From positions 1 to 64,000 of the forward strand of contig CBFHMJ010000043.1 of assembly GCA_965656875.1 (NCBI GenBank): a stretch of DNA of 64,000 nucleotides, given 5' to 3'. Position 1 is the stretch's first letter. Each line of letters begins with the position of its first letter. The translations under genes were made by a program, and so were the position numbers. This stretch comes from CBFHMJ01 sp965656875. Lineage in GTDB: Bacteria; Pseudomonadota; Gammaproteobacteria; Enterobacterales; Alteromonadaceae. The notes under the pieces were generated by a model. It had not been told where the DNA came from. It worked only from the letters and a program-made list of their open reading frames with translations, and made no database searches. Shown here in pieces: positions 52,623 through 61,497 of the stretch.

Positions 52623-53036
52623 ATGAAAAGTATAAGTAGTATCAGTGCCTTGTTAATGTTTCTGCTGCCTGGGTCTGGATATGCCGCCAATGACGCCATA
52701 GCGTTATGCCAGGCAAAAAAACTACGCGCAGCAGATTATCTGAGATGTCTCGATGAGCAACTGAATTTAAAACAACGGGAAACCGATGTCTGGGTGAACA
52801 ACAAAAAGTTCCAACTGGAAGAGTTTTCAAAAGCAACCGGTCATAAAGGCCCTATTACAATATTCAAACGCTCCAATAAGCACTTTAAAAACTATATGGA
52901 TGCCCACTGTCTGTGGCAGTATCAGTTGGTGTTACCCGACACAACATCAGCGGCAATGAAAATGAAAGAATGCAAGATCCAGCTCTTAGACCAACGACTG
53001 GAAGAAATGAAAAATATCGGCAAATCGTTGGAATAA
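52623..53036 (+). CDS. LprI/DUF1311-like exported protein
   Basis: A 137-residue protein with a signal peptide ending GSGYAAND. The C-terminal half has the LprI (DUF1311) pattern: KNYMDAHCLWQ, a gap, then ECKIQLLDQRLEEM, two cysteines and the R-L motif that the family shares. LprI of Mycobacterium inhibits lysozyme; whether this one does is not known. It lies 29 nt after the kinase gene with a weak ribosome site, so it is probably the last gene of the PepSY-RR-HK operon. The stop codon sits in the loop of a long hairpin. Confidence 0.7.
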   Translation: MKSISSISALLMFLLPGSGYAANDAIALCQAKKLRAADYLRCLDEQLNLKQRETDVWVNNKKFQLEEFSKATGHKGPITIFKRSNKHFKNYMDAHCLWQYQLVLPDTTSAAMKMKECKIQLLDQRLEEMKNIGKSLE

Positions 53037-53048
53037 TCCAACGATTTG
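53021..53048. terminator. 12-bp hairpin spanning the stop codon of the LprI-like gene
   Basis: A perfect 12-bp stem CAAATCGTTGGA/TCCAACGATTTG has the stop codon in its ATAA loop. It lies between convergent genes (stops at 53036 and 53059). There is no clean U-tract, so it may be a bidirectional terminator or a 3'-end stabiliser. Confidence 0.55.
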
Positions 53049-53058
53049 CCTGATAAAA

Positions 53059-54108
53059 TTACGTTTTATTATCCTCAGATAAACCTGAATTATTACCCAA
53101 CAACACAGCCAGCCATTTCAAATTCTGATTCGCTTCCAGTGCTATTTTGACAATCATAGTTAGCGGCACTGACAACAACATCCCAACCGTGCCCAGAAGC
53201 CATCCCCAGAATATTAACGATAGAAATACAATTAATGTCGACAGACCAAGTCCTTTACCCATATAACGTGGTTCGACGACATTCCCCATCACTGTATTAA
53301 TAGCCATGTAACCTATCGCAACTAATCCAGCCGTCAGTGGCCCCTGAGTAAAGGCAAGCAAAACAGCTGGCACGGCTGCAATAATAGAACCTATGTTTGG
53401 GATGTAATTAAACAAAAATGCGACCAAAGCCCACATAACAAAGTATTCAACATTCAAAAACCACAACATGAGACCGACCAGTGTGCCAGTAAATAAACTC
53501 ACTACCGTTTTGATCGCCAGATAACTATTTACCGCATCCAGAAATCTATCAATATGCTTGAGTTTATACGTCGGATCGTCCAGTGCCAGATGGACTTTTC
53601 CTGTTACCGATGGTGCTTCAAACAACATAAATACAACTGTCAGCACGATCAAGAATATATTAGCGAGCACATTACCCAGACCGCTCAACATACTGGCGAC
53701 CAATGACATAACCGCGCCAGGATCGAAATGTTCTGTAATGAGTTGTTGATTCAAGTGAATACCAAAATCCGCAAGCCAACTTACCAGCCAGGTAAATTCT
53801 GTTCGTAATTTCACTTCATATTGAGGAAGATTCTGCGAAAATTCATTGAGGGATTGCCCAACGAAACCAGCCATCGTAAAGCCCAGTAGTAATGCAATAC
53901 TGATAACACTAAAAACGGCTAAACCTCGGGGTAGTCTAAGACTGGTCAGTTTCTTCACCAGCGGATTACAGATTATCGCCAAAAACAGCGAAAGTAAAAA
54001 TGGCACAAGAATCGCGCTGGCCAGTTTAATACAGGCAAAGATGACAAACAGTGATGCCACAATAACCAAAGAACTGCCAGTTACCCTGGTTGGTTTATTA
54101 TCAGACAT
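53059..54108 (-). CDS. AI-2E-family (PerM-like) membrane protein
   Basis: A 349-residue inner-membrane protein of the AI-2 exporter/PerM family (PF01594) with about seven to eight hydrophobic segments. Family blocks seen are LVPFLLSLFLAIICNPLV, FNYIPNIGSIIAAVPAVLLA and GNVVEPRYMGKGLGLSTL. Members have been proposed to export AI-2 or to act as Na+/H+ antiporters; no specific function can be assigned here. It is monocistronic and convergent with the LprI-like gene. Confidence 0.9.
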   Translation of the reverse strand: MSDNKPTRVTGSSLVIVASLFVIFACIKLASAILVPFLLSLFLAIICNPLVKKLTSLRLPRGLAVFSVISIALLLGFTMAGFVGQSLNEFSQNLPQYEVKLRTEFTWLVSWLADFGIHLNQQLITEHFDPGAVMSLVASMLSGLGNVLANIFLIVLTVVFMLFEAPSVTGKVHLALDDPTYKLKHIDRFLDAVNSYLAIKTVVSLFTGTLVGLMLWFLNVEYFVMWALVAFLFNYIPNIGSIIAAVPAVLLAFTQGPLTAGLVAIGYMAINTVMGNVVEPRYMGKGLGLSTLIVFLSLIFWGWLLGTVGMLLSVPLTMIVKIALEANQNLKWLAVLLGNNSGLSEDNKT

Positions 54109-54252
54109 AATCAGTTATTCCTAATTACAAAAATATCCTTGCAATCAGACAGATGTAGCGGCTTAATGTAGCCAATTATATTCACCCGCCTGTTTAATCC
54201 TGACTGTTCGCCTTTAGCGAGCAGTTCATCAATGAAGCGCAAATATACTGTA

Positions 54253-54615
54253 ATGAAATTAGACTTAGCAACGATTAGAATCAAGAACTTGAGATTACGT
54301 ACTTATATTGGTATCAATGAAGACGAAATTAAGAACAAACAAGATGTCATCGTTAATATCGTCGTTAAATACCCAGCAGAGAATGCAACTGAATCTGACA
54401 ATATGGATGATGCACTCAATTACCGCACTATTACTAAAAAGATTATTGCGCTGGTTGAAAACAATCGTTTTTCATTGCTTGAAAAGCTTACACATGATGT
54501 TTTATCCGTCGCTGCGGATCATCCGTGGGTATCGTTCGCGGAAGTCGAAATCGACAAACCTCACGCGTTAAGATTTGCAGATTCAGTATCTCTGTCTCTT
54601 TCTTGTAAAAAATAA
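54253..54615 (+). CDS. folX: Dihydroneopterin triphosphate 2'-epimerase FolX
   Basis: Epimerises 7,8-dihydroneopterin triphosphate at C2' in a side branch of pterin metabolism. From the ATG at 54253 the protein has 120 residues, exactly the E. coli length, and aligns without gaps from memory: IRIKNLRLRTYIGINEDE, DALNYRTITKKI, ENNRFSLLEKLT and AEVEIDKPHALRFADSVS. An ATG at 54232 would add seven residues; neither start has a good ribosome site. The next gene is yfcH, the same pairing as in E. coli, and FolX is favoured over FolB by this context. Confidence 0.92.
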   Translation: MKLDLATIRIKNLRLRTYIGINEDEIKNKQDVIVNIVVKYPAENATESDNMDDALNYRTITKKIIALVENNRFSLLEKLTHDVLSVAADHPWVSFAEVEIDKPHALRFADSVSLSLSCKK

Positions 54616-54744
54616 CCTGATTATAAAACGCTAATTTAAAAGCCAGATACCATTCTGGCTTTCTCCGCATTCAATTACACACTATCTGAAAACCTTCTGA
54701 GCTATACTTACTATCAACGATCATCAGTTCGGACGAAGTAAGTT

Positions 54745-55659
54745 ATGCGAGATGAGACTCTTTTAATTACCGGCGGCACTGGATTCATAGGCTCCCGCTT
54801 AATCAAACAACTGAAAAGCAAAAACGAAGTTACCGTCCTGACACGTCAGAGTCATCAATCATGGAATAAACTGGGACATGATGTGCATGCCGTTAATGAT
54901 CTCAGCAATGTCGATTTCAATCACATTGATCACGTTATCAATCTGGCTGGTGAACCCATTGCAGATAAACGTTGGACAAATAAACAAAAACAACGAATTT
55001 GCCGCAGCCGCTGGCAGATCACTCAAGAGCTGGTAGACGCTATAAACGCATGCTCTAATCCGCCAAAAACCTTCATTAGCGGCTCTGCTATTGGCTACTA
55101 TGGCCGTCAGGGTGATAAAGAAATAGACGAGACGTTCAGCTCACCCTATCCCGAGTTTTCTCATCAGATCTGTAAAACATGGGAAGAAATTGCGCAACAG
55201 GTTCAACCGTCATCGACACGCCTTTGTATATTAAGAACCGGTATTGTCCTTTCAAGAAAGCAAGGCGCACTCAAGAAAATGATGTTGCCATTCAAATTAG
55301 GGTTTGGTGGACCAATAGGAAACGGACAGCAATATATGAGCTGGATACATATTGATGATATGGTCGATCTCATTGAAACACTTTTAGAGAACGAACAATT
55401 TAATGGTATCTACAATGCAACGGCGCCCAACCCTGTGACAAATAACGAATTCACATCAACATTAGCCTGCCGATTAAATCGCCCGGGCTTTATGCGTATG
55501 CCATCTACTATTGCAAAGCTCTTGTTTGGTGAGCTCTCCGACTTATTGATTCATGGACAAAGAGTTGTACCATCAAGATTAATACAACAAGGTTTTCACT
55601 TTCGATACAAACATTTAGATGACGCAATTCAGCACATTCTTCAACAAGACAATAAATAA
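54745..55659 (+). CDS. yfcH: TIGR01777-family NAD(P)-dependent epimerase YfcH
   Basis: A 304-residue SDR-type protein of the TIGR01777 family. It has the Rossmann motif ITGGTGFIGSRL at the N-terminus, VINLAGEPIADKRWT, the catalytic YYGRQG in SGSAIGYYG, and MSWIHIDDMV. The C-terminal DUF1731 domain is present (RPGFMRMPSTIAKLLFGEL). The substrate is unknown. It follows folX by about 130 nt, as in E. coli. Confidence 0.92.
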   Translation: MRDETLLITGGTGFIGSRLIKQLKSKNEVTVLTRQSHQSWNKLGHDVHAVNDLSNVDFNHIDHVINLAGEPIADKRWTNKQKQRICRSRWQITQELVDAINACSNPPKTFISGSAIGYYGRQGDKEIDETFSSPYPEFSHQICKTWEEIAQQVQPSSTRLCILRTGIVLSRKQGALKKMMLPFKLGFGGPIGNGQQYMSWIHIDDMVDLIETLLENEQFNGIYNATAPNPVTNNEFTSTLACRLNRPGFMRMPSTIAKLLFGELSDLLIHGQRVVPSRLIQQGFHFRYKHLDDAIQHILQQDNK

Positions 55660-56482
55660 TATATCAGGCAAGTTTCTTCATTTCCCTCAACAAACATCAA
55701 ATCAATGATGGTGTAAACAGTCCGAATAATGTGAATCGTTACGCTGTTTATCTGACTACTTACACAATACGCTCTGGTAGTAATTGTTGCTAATACATCT
55801 TTTTGGACTATTTATCTAATTTAGAAAATCAAGGGCAACTTTTACCCAATTACGTGATGTTTCACGTTAATTTACACACATCAAAACCTTACTAACCGTA
55901 ATGTTAATAGTTAAAAAAATTAATCAAAACATTCTCATATAGAAACAAAAAGGCTAATAGATGGTTAGTGAGCTAGAAGATTTAGCTATGTTTTTTAAGC
56001 AAAAAGCATAAAGCGGCTGACGAAAATTGTCGGTTAAACATGAGTTAAAACAATTTTTATCCTTTTATATCAGCACCTTACATATTTTTGAATTTTAAAA
56101 AAAATTTCACCCTATATACGTCTTTAGGTTTCTATGTCGTTTATCACATATGAGGTACCCAAGTAAGCTTCAATTAACTAAAAATTAAATTTCCTTTAGA
56201 TAATTTCTATGTATATATTGATTATCACAAGGAAGTGTTATTAAATTGCCGTCACAAATTATTGCCAAATACGATTATAAACTGATTATTCAGGTACACA
56301 TGTTAATAACTGAAGATTAGGATAATGACTTCAATTAGCATGTAAAAAATAAATAACCAATAAGCAATTATTTGTATTTAAAAGAAAAAAATAAAAATAA
56401 TAGTAAAAATACACATTTAATAAAAATAAAAGAACATCGGTAGGATATATAAATAGTATCTACCTGGATCGTTGGGTTGATT
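55660..56482. other. Long AT-rich region upstream of the pilus locus
   Basis: About 820 bases, strongly AT-rich, with no reading frame I believe. It contains the perfect palindrome ACGTGA-TGTT-TCACGT at 55852-55867, which could be an operator. The length and AT-richness suit an H-NS-type silenced or multiply regulated pilus promoter, but this is inference. Confidence 0.4.
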
Positions 56483-56518
56483 CCAGTTTTTACTGGGTGC
56501 ATTAATGATTAAAGCACC
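56483..56518 (+). promoter_or_regulatory. Two stacked hairpins in the pilus-subunit leader
   Basis: CCAGT-TTTT-ACTGG (56483-56496) is directly followed by GGTGC/GCACC arms (56496-56500 and 56514-56518). They share one base at the junction, so the two stems could stack or compete. They end 40 nt before the subunit start codon. Confidence 0.4.
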
Positions 56519-56558
56519 TACTTTTAGTTCAAAAGGACTTTTTAGGGTGAGAAAACAT

Positions 56559-57065
56559 ATGAACAAGAAAATTTTATTAGTCGCTATGTTAGGGTTAGCT
56601 TCTGGTACAGTATTAGCTGCGAGCCAAACTTATCAGGCAACAATTGATGGCTGGAACGAAGCTACTATCGCTGAAACTACAGGCTTGAACTTCGGTAAAA
56701 TCCGTCCTTCTGCAGGCTCTACTTGTACAATGGACAACGCTGGTGCAGTAACAGGTAACTGTGATGCATCTGACGCAGATCTTGCACTTGGCGCGATCAA
56801 CGTAACTGGCCTTGCTCCTTCAACTGCTATGAACATCACAGTTACTGGTAGCTCTTCTGCAAACCTTACGTTTGCAGCTGCAGGTGCTGCAACTGATGGT
56901 ACTTCAAACGTTACTACTGCAAACGGTGTAGCCAGCGCATTCACTACTGATGCGTCTGGTACTGATATCACTCTTTCAGTATTTGGTGTAATGACTGTTG
57001 ATACTGCTCTGAACCCAGGTGACGAGTACCAGGTTGATTACACAGTAGACGTTTCTTTCCAATAA
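56559..57065 (+). CDS. DUF4402-type pilus subunit
   Basis: A 168-residue secreted protein: signal peptide MNKKILLVAMLGLASGTVLA, then a mature part rich in Ala, Thr, Gly and Ser. The segment TTGLNFGKIRPSAGSTC resembles the DUF4402 family of chaperone-usher pilins; two cysteines (in STCTMD and GNCD) are placed to form a short disulfide loop. The ATG at 56559 follows AGGGTGAG; an earlier start 18 codons upstream would spoil the signal peptide. Codon use is of highly expressed type. Downstream are a chaperone and an usher-like gene; a terminator in between would keep the subunit in excess. Confidence 0.82.
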   Translation: MNKKILLVAMLGLASGTVLAASQTYQATIDGWNEATIAETTGLNFGKIRPSAGSTCTMDNAGAVTGNCDASDADLALGAINVTGLAPSTAMNITVTGSSSANLTFAAAGAATDGTSNVTTANGVASAFTTDASGTDITLSVFGVMTVDTALNPGDEYQVDYTVDVSFQ

Positions 57066-57086
57066 GATACGCTATTTTCTGATTGC

Positions 57087-57120
57087 AAAAGCCTGATCAC
57101 CCCTCGTGTTCAGGCTTTTT
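57087..57120 (+). terminator. Terminator between pilus subunit and chaperone genes
   Basis: A 10-bp stem AAAAGCCTGA/TCAGGCTTTT with a 13-nt loop and T-tract, 20 nt after the subunit stop codon. Partial read-through would give high subunit and low chaperone/usher levels. Confidence 0.8.
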
Positions 57121-57226
57121 CCGTTATGCGATCCGTTAATCAGATGAATTGGTTCCCCAAGTCTTTCGATATCGCTAATAAAACACATATGCTTTATGCC
57201 TGTGTGTCATGACCTATGATCTTATT

Positions 57227-57997
57227 ATGACAGTCATCCATCGTTTAATTTATATTTCATTGTGCAGCGTCATTCTGCTCTGGCCATCTTTCAGTCAGGC
57301 AAATATGGCCTTATCCGATTACCGTATATTTTTTAGTGCGAACCAACGTTCCAATGCCCTACAAATAAGAAACACATCCGATAAGCCTCTTCGATTTACC
57401 ACACAAATCGTTCATATGAATATGACCGACGAAGGCACTTTAATTCCTATTACCATTGAAGAAGCTGGTGATAGCTCCGCCAAACGAATGCTTCGTTTCT
57501 CGCCAAAGCGAGCAACGATACCGCCTTACGGGATTCAGGCAATTCGCTTTTCAGTGAGAAAACCGAAAGGATTAAAACCAGGCGAATACAGAGCTGTTTT
57601 AAAACTGATAGGAAGCGTTGATGTAAATAATACTGGCGGCTTAGCAGTAAGACCAAAGATAGCTTACAACCTCCCTATTATTATCCGACACGGACAGGTT
57701 AACGCGACAGGCGAATTATACGAACCCAGCCTTATCTATCGTGATGCAAAACCGTTCCTGAGTGTCTGGTTGAAAAGTGATGGAAATCGATCACTTTATG
57801 GTTCTTTAAGCGTTCTTGATTCTGGCAACGATGAAGTTGGTCGAGTGAATGGTATTGCCTTTTATCAACCATTGGATAAACGGCGTGTTTTAATTCCACT
57901 GAATGACGATACAACAGGCAACGTCATTATTAAATTTGAAGAAGACCCAGCATTTGGTGGCACCGTCGAAGATATTATCAATTATAAAATCGAATAG
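57227..57997 (+). CDS. Periplasmic pilus chaperone
   Basis: A 256-residue PapD-like chaperone that would donate a beta-strand to subunits in the periplasm. After a signal peptide ending PSFSQA, the N-terminal immunoglobulin-like domain shows the alternating strand IFFSANQRSNALQIRNTSDKP, the RMLRFSPKRATIPPYGIQAIRF block typical of chaperones, and LKPGEYRAVLKL. The C-terminal domain follows. It is closer to the alternate/archaic chaperones than to PapD. The ATG at 57227 gives the cleaner signal peptide; an ATG six codons earlier is possible. Confidence 0.85.
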   Translation: MTVIHRLIYISLCSVILLWPSFSQANMALSDYRIFFSANQRSNALQIRNTSDKPLRFTTQIVHMNMTDEGTLIPITIEEAGDSSAKRMLRFSPKRATIPPYGIQAIRFSVRKPKGLKPGEYRAVLKLIGSVDVNNTGGLAVRPKIAYNLPIIIRHGQVNATGELYEPSLIYRDAKPFLSVWLKSDGNRSLYGSLSVLDSGNDEVGRVNGIAFYQPLDKRRVLIPLNDDTTGNVIIKFEEDPAFGGTVEDIINYKIE

Positions 57998-58032
57998 TCA
58001 GCTCGTTACCTTCTGGCAGAAGTAGCAAAGAC

Positions 58033-61000
58033 GTGAGTCGATTAAATTCTACGCCACTACTGGTTTGTTTATTGTCATTGCTCTGTTTTCCTGTATTTGC
58101 AGAGCAATGCGAACTCTCTCGTCCCGTTCACTTCTCCCAACAGTCAGAAGACAACCTCATCATTGTTGTTCTCAAAGTTGGCCCCCTCCCCGTTTCTCCC
58201 GATTTTGAACTCTATCAAATTGACGACCAAATCCTGGTGCCTGTTAATGCGCTAAACGACTTACTGGAACTCGATCTCCGTGCAGAACAAATTGATCTCA
58301 TCTTGAGAGGAAAACATCTGGAATCTGGTTGTGAGTTCAACTGGTCGCTTAAAAATACTGAGGATTCTTACAATGAGACATCCTGGCTCTGGTATCAGGA
58401 CGATTATGATCTCTATCTGGATGTGCGTGCAATCAACTGGATAATAAGTTCAACTCACAAATATGACCCTACTCTTCTCCATCTGATTTTCACAACCGAA
58501 CAGCAACTACCTGGTTTGCTAAAAGTTCCCGAACAGTCCGTTACGGAAATTCTGAGAAATACCATCCAGGTTCCTGACAGAGTATTCACTGACAAATATG
58601 ATGCGCTGACCTGGCCTGTCGTCAATTACAACCTGAGTCATGATTACCAGTCAGCTAATTCGCTGTCACGCTATAACGCACAGATAAACAGCTATTTCGA
58701 CATCGCACATCACAGTGGTGAGTTTAGATTCAACCGCTCTTCAGGGCGTAATCGGTCTTATTTCAAGTTATCACATCACATTGATCAGTATGACGAAGAT
58801 ATTACTGATAATTACCAGATTGAAAGTCAGTTAGACATCATGAAATACGAAGTCGGGGATATACAATTGCAAGCATCTCCGCTCATTCATAATGCCGCAC
58901 AAGGCCTCGGCTTTCATTTTTTTAACCGGGAACAAGCCAGTAATCAGGCGTTTAGTCGCATTGTTATTGAAGAGACAACTCTACCCGGCTGGCGTGCTGA
59001 ACTTTTTCGTAATGGCGAATACATTGGGGATGCAGATGCAGGAGATGACAACCGGGTTGTATTTGAAGATGTAGAGACTTATTACGGTAGCAACCGTTTT
59101 GAGATCGTCATGTACGGTAATGAAGGGGAACAAAAAACCGTGGTGAAATCGATTCAGGTTGGTGGAAATCTGCTCCCTGAAGGCGCCCTGTCATACGATA
59201 TCTCAGTTCAAAATCCGGCATTATCATTGTTTAATGATAAACAAACTATATCCGACAATTTACCGCCAAATATTCGCTCTCAATTCAGTTATGGACTGAC
59301 CGATACACTCACTCTGGATGCGGGATTGCACTTATTAGACATCGAAACAACCAATGATAATGACACTGCGCTAAATACAGCAGAACCGGTTCTCTTCGCT
59401 TCAACCGGGCTCTATTATCAATTAGAACACAGCAGCCTGAACATGAGTTTTGTGAGTGATGACACGGGTAACACAGGTCTGTTTGCAGGCTATTCAGGCG
59501 TATTTGATAACCTGACTCGCCTTAACACATCAATCACTCATTATGACAACCTGATAACCAGTAAGCACACCATTAACGATAACACGAAAACGACCTTTAA
59601 TCTGAGCGCTTCCGGTGCAACACCCTGGTTAGACCGAACTCGCTGGAGTGGAGGTGCAACATCAAGATTAAATAAACAGGATGAAATTGACACTAATTTT
59701 CGATTATCCCTCAGTACTTCACTGGATCGGGGAACGATTACTAATAGTTTGAATCATAACGATAAAGAAGATTTTAAATTTACTCGACACAGTTTATTCA
59801 CCAGTTATCGATTCGAACAGATTCAAATCAGTAATACCATCGACTGGGAACCGATGAACGGTCAAAAGTTGCGTTCAGTTCGTAGTAATATTCGCTGGCC
59901 ACAGTACCGAAAAATGTTCAATCAAACTCGCCTGCAATATACCCCGGAACAGCAAACTGAATTTCGTCTTTCTCACACCACAACCTGGCGTCAACCCTGG
60001 TTTAATATTCAAATGGGTATGACTGTAGACAGCGAAGGCGAATGGCAAATTAGAACCGGAATTACCGGCACACTGGGCATGGACTATGAGAACAATCAGA
60101 TCCTGTTCAACCCGCCAGGTTCTTTTAATACCGGTTCCATCGAAGCATTCAGTTATATTGATGACAACGCAGATGGTGTATTTGATGCGACGGATACACC
60201 ATTAATGGGTACGGGATATCGTGGAAATTCCCGTTGGAAAGACATCCGCTCCGGTGAAAATGGGTTCGCCTTATTGCCCTCCGTAGCGAATGGTCAACGC
60301 ATGAACCTGGATTTAGTCACCGTTCCCGATCCCTTTTTAAAACCGGCTTATGAAAATATTCTGGTCTTTACACACCGTGGCGGTATGCAGCGAGTTGATA
60401 TTCCAATGCATCCTGTCAACGATATTGAAGGATCTACTTTCCTGGAACATAGTGCAGGAAGCCGCCCGTTAGCTCGTTTACCACTCGTTCTGAAAAACAA
60501 GCAAGGCGAAGTGGTCGAACAGCTAGAGAGTGAATCAGATGGTTACTTTGTTTTCCATCAGATACAACCTGGACACTATAGTCTGGACACACAGCCAGAT
60601 TTCCTGTCTGAACGTGAATACCGTGCATTGAATTTACCCATTCAAATTGATGCCAGCGTTAAAGGTGATTCCATTATTATTGATGACATCCTGATAGCAC
60701 ATCATTCCTATGGACAGCGGCCAACAGAGCAAAAACCAGCATCAATCAATGAACACTTGTTTTATATTATCGGTCAGTACCAAACATTGTATGAGATTTC
60801 AAAACAAGCGACTCAACCCGACTTCAGACACCATGAAGTACGAATTTACCGTGATCATCATCAAGGACAATATCTTCTAATGGTAGATAGCAAACAGTCT
60901 CAGCCACCAGCATGGCTATTAAAATTAAATCCAACACCTGATTCTGTTTCTGAAGACCAGTTAACCACCAGTGACCTGCGTTTATTTACTCAACTGATCA

Positions 61001-61302
61001 ACATTGATGATCGCTTATCGACCGGGAAGCAAGCCATTCAACAAAGCACTGATGATGAGTATTTCTGTCAACTTGCCTCGTATACATCCCTTGCCTCACT
61101 TAGCCAGGCGCGCTACGACAATACTCAATTAATGTTGGTAGAGCGGCAATTAACGTCAGGCACATACTACAGCTTGTTAACGGGCCCTTATCAACGAGAT
61201 GGTTTGAATCAATGTCATCAAATCGGATTACTCAACCTGACTCCTGAAGTACCAACGATGCGTGCCGCCTCTCTGTTAAAATCTGAAATTACCTCAGATT
61301 AA
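58033..61302 (+). CDS. Usher-like outer-membrane protein with unusual C-terminus
   Basis: A 1089-residue protein following the chaperone gene by 35 nt, with GTG start and signal peptide ending PVFAEQ. Residues 40-160 correspond to an usher N-terminal domain (LPVSPDFELYQIDDQILVPV). A long beta-strand-rich barrel region follows (about 190-700) interrupted by a plug-like domain near 315-370 (PGWRAELFRNGEYIGDADAG, YYGSNRFEIVMYG). Residues 700-900 contain two carboxypeptidase-regulatory/SdrD-B-like segments (SYIDDNADGVFDATDTPL and LVLKNKQGEVVEQLESESDG). The last 80 residues resemble a SPOR domain (see findings). It differs from PapC-type ushers (about 830 residues), so I call it usher-like. No separate adhesin gene follows. 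Confidence 0.78.
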   Translation: MSRLNSTPLLVCLLSLLCFPVFAEQCELSRPVHFSQQSEDNLIIVVLKVGPLPVSPDFELYQIDDQILVPVNALNDLLELDLRAEQIDLILRGKHLESGCEFNWSLKNTEDSYNETSWLWYQDDYDLYLDVRAINWIISSTHKYDPTLLHLIFTTEQQLPGLLKVPEQSVTEILRNTIQVPDRVFTDKYDALTWPVVNYNLSHDYQSANSLSRYNAQINSYFDIAHHSGEFRFNRSSGRNRSYFKLSHHIDQYDEDITDNYQIESQLDIMKYEVGDIQLQASPLIHNAAQGLGFHFFNREQASNQAFSRIVIEETTLPGWRAELFRNGEYIGDADAGDDNRVVFEDVETYYGSNRFEIVMYGNEGEQKTVVKSIQVGGNLLPEGALSYDISVQNPALSLFNDKQTISDNLPPNIRSQFSYGLTDTLTLDAGLHLLDIETTNDNDTALNTAEPVLFASTGLYYQLEHSSLNMSFVSDDTGNTGLFAGYSGVFDNLTRLNTSITHYDNLITSKHTINDNTKTTFNLSASGATPWLDRTRWSGGATSRLNKQDEIDTNFRLSLSTSLDRGTITNSLNHNDKEDFKFTRHSLFTSYRFEQIQISNTIDWEPMNGQKLRSVRSNIRWPQYRKMFNQTRLQYTPEQQTEFRLSHTTTWRQPWFNIQMGMTVDSEGEWQIRTGITGTLGMDYENNQILFNPPGSFNTGSIEAFSYIDDNADGVFDATDTPLMGTGYRGNSRWKDIRSGENGFALLPSVANGQRMNLDLVTVPDPFLKPAYENILVFTHRGGMQRVDIPMHPVNDIEGSTFLEHSAGSRPLARLPLVLKNKQGEVVEQLESESDGYFVFHQIQPGHYSLDTQPDFLSEREYRALNLPIQIDASVKGDSIIIDDILIAHHSYGQRPTEQKPASINEHLFYIIGQYQTLYEISKQATQPDFRHHEVRIYRDHHQGQYLLMVDSKQSQPPAWLLKLNPTPDSVSEDQLTTSDLRLFTQLINIDDRLSTGKQAIQQSTDDEYFCQLASYTSLASLSQARYDNTQLMLVERQLTSGTYYSLLTGPYQRDGLNQCHQIGLLNLTPEVPTMRAASLLKSEITSD

Positions 61303-61435
61303 AATCGTTGATTTGTCATCTACATTAATCATCAGGGTAGATTGGCTACATAATGACAGCGTGAATCCGGTAAGAACGCTAATGAAAGAAGTCTACAAAA
61401 GTAGTCGGTCGGTAACAGAATAGAATTGGCCCTAT

Positions 61436-61470
61436 AAAAAAACAGGGGCCGCATAACACGTCCCCTGTTT
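61436..61470 (-). terminator. Intrinsic terminator of the YbbP-type gene
   Basis: A 9-bp stem AAACAGGGG/CCCCTGTTT with a 13-nt loop, followed by a U-tract on the minus strand (61436-61442 is all A on plus). It lies 28 nt beyond the permease stop codon and may also end the rightward pilus transcript. Confidence 0.8.
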
Positions 61471-61497
61471 CATTCAATAATTTATTGTATTCACGAA

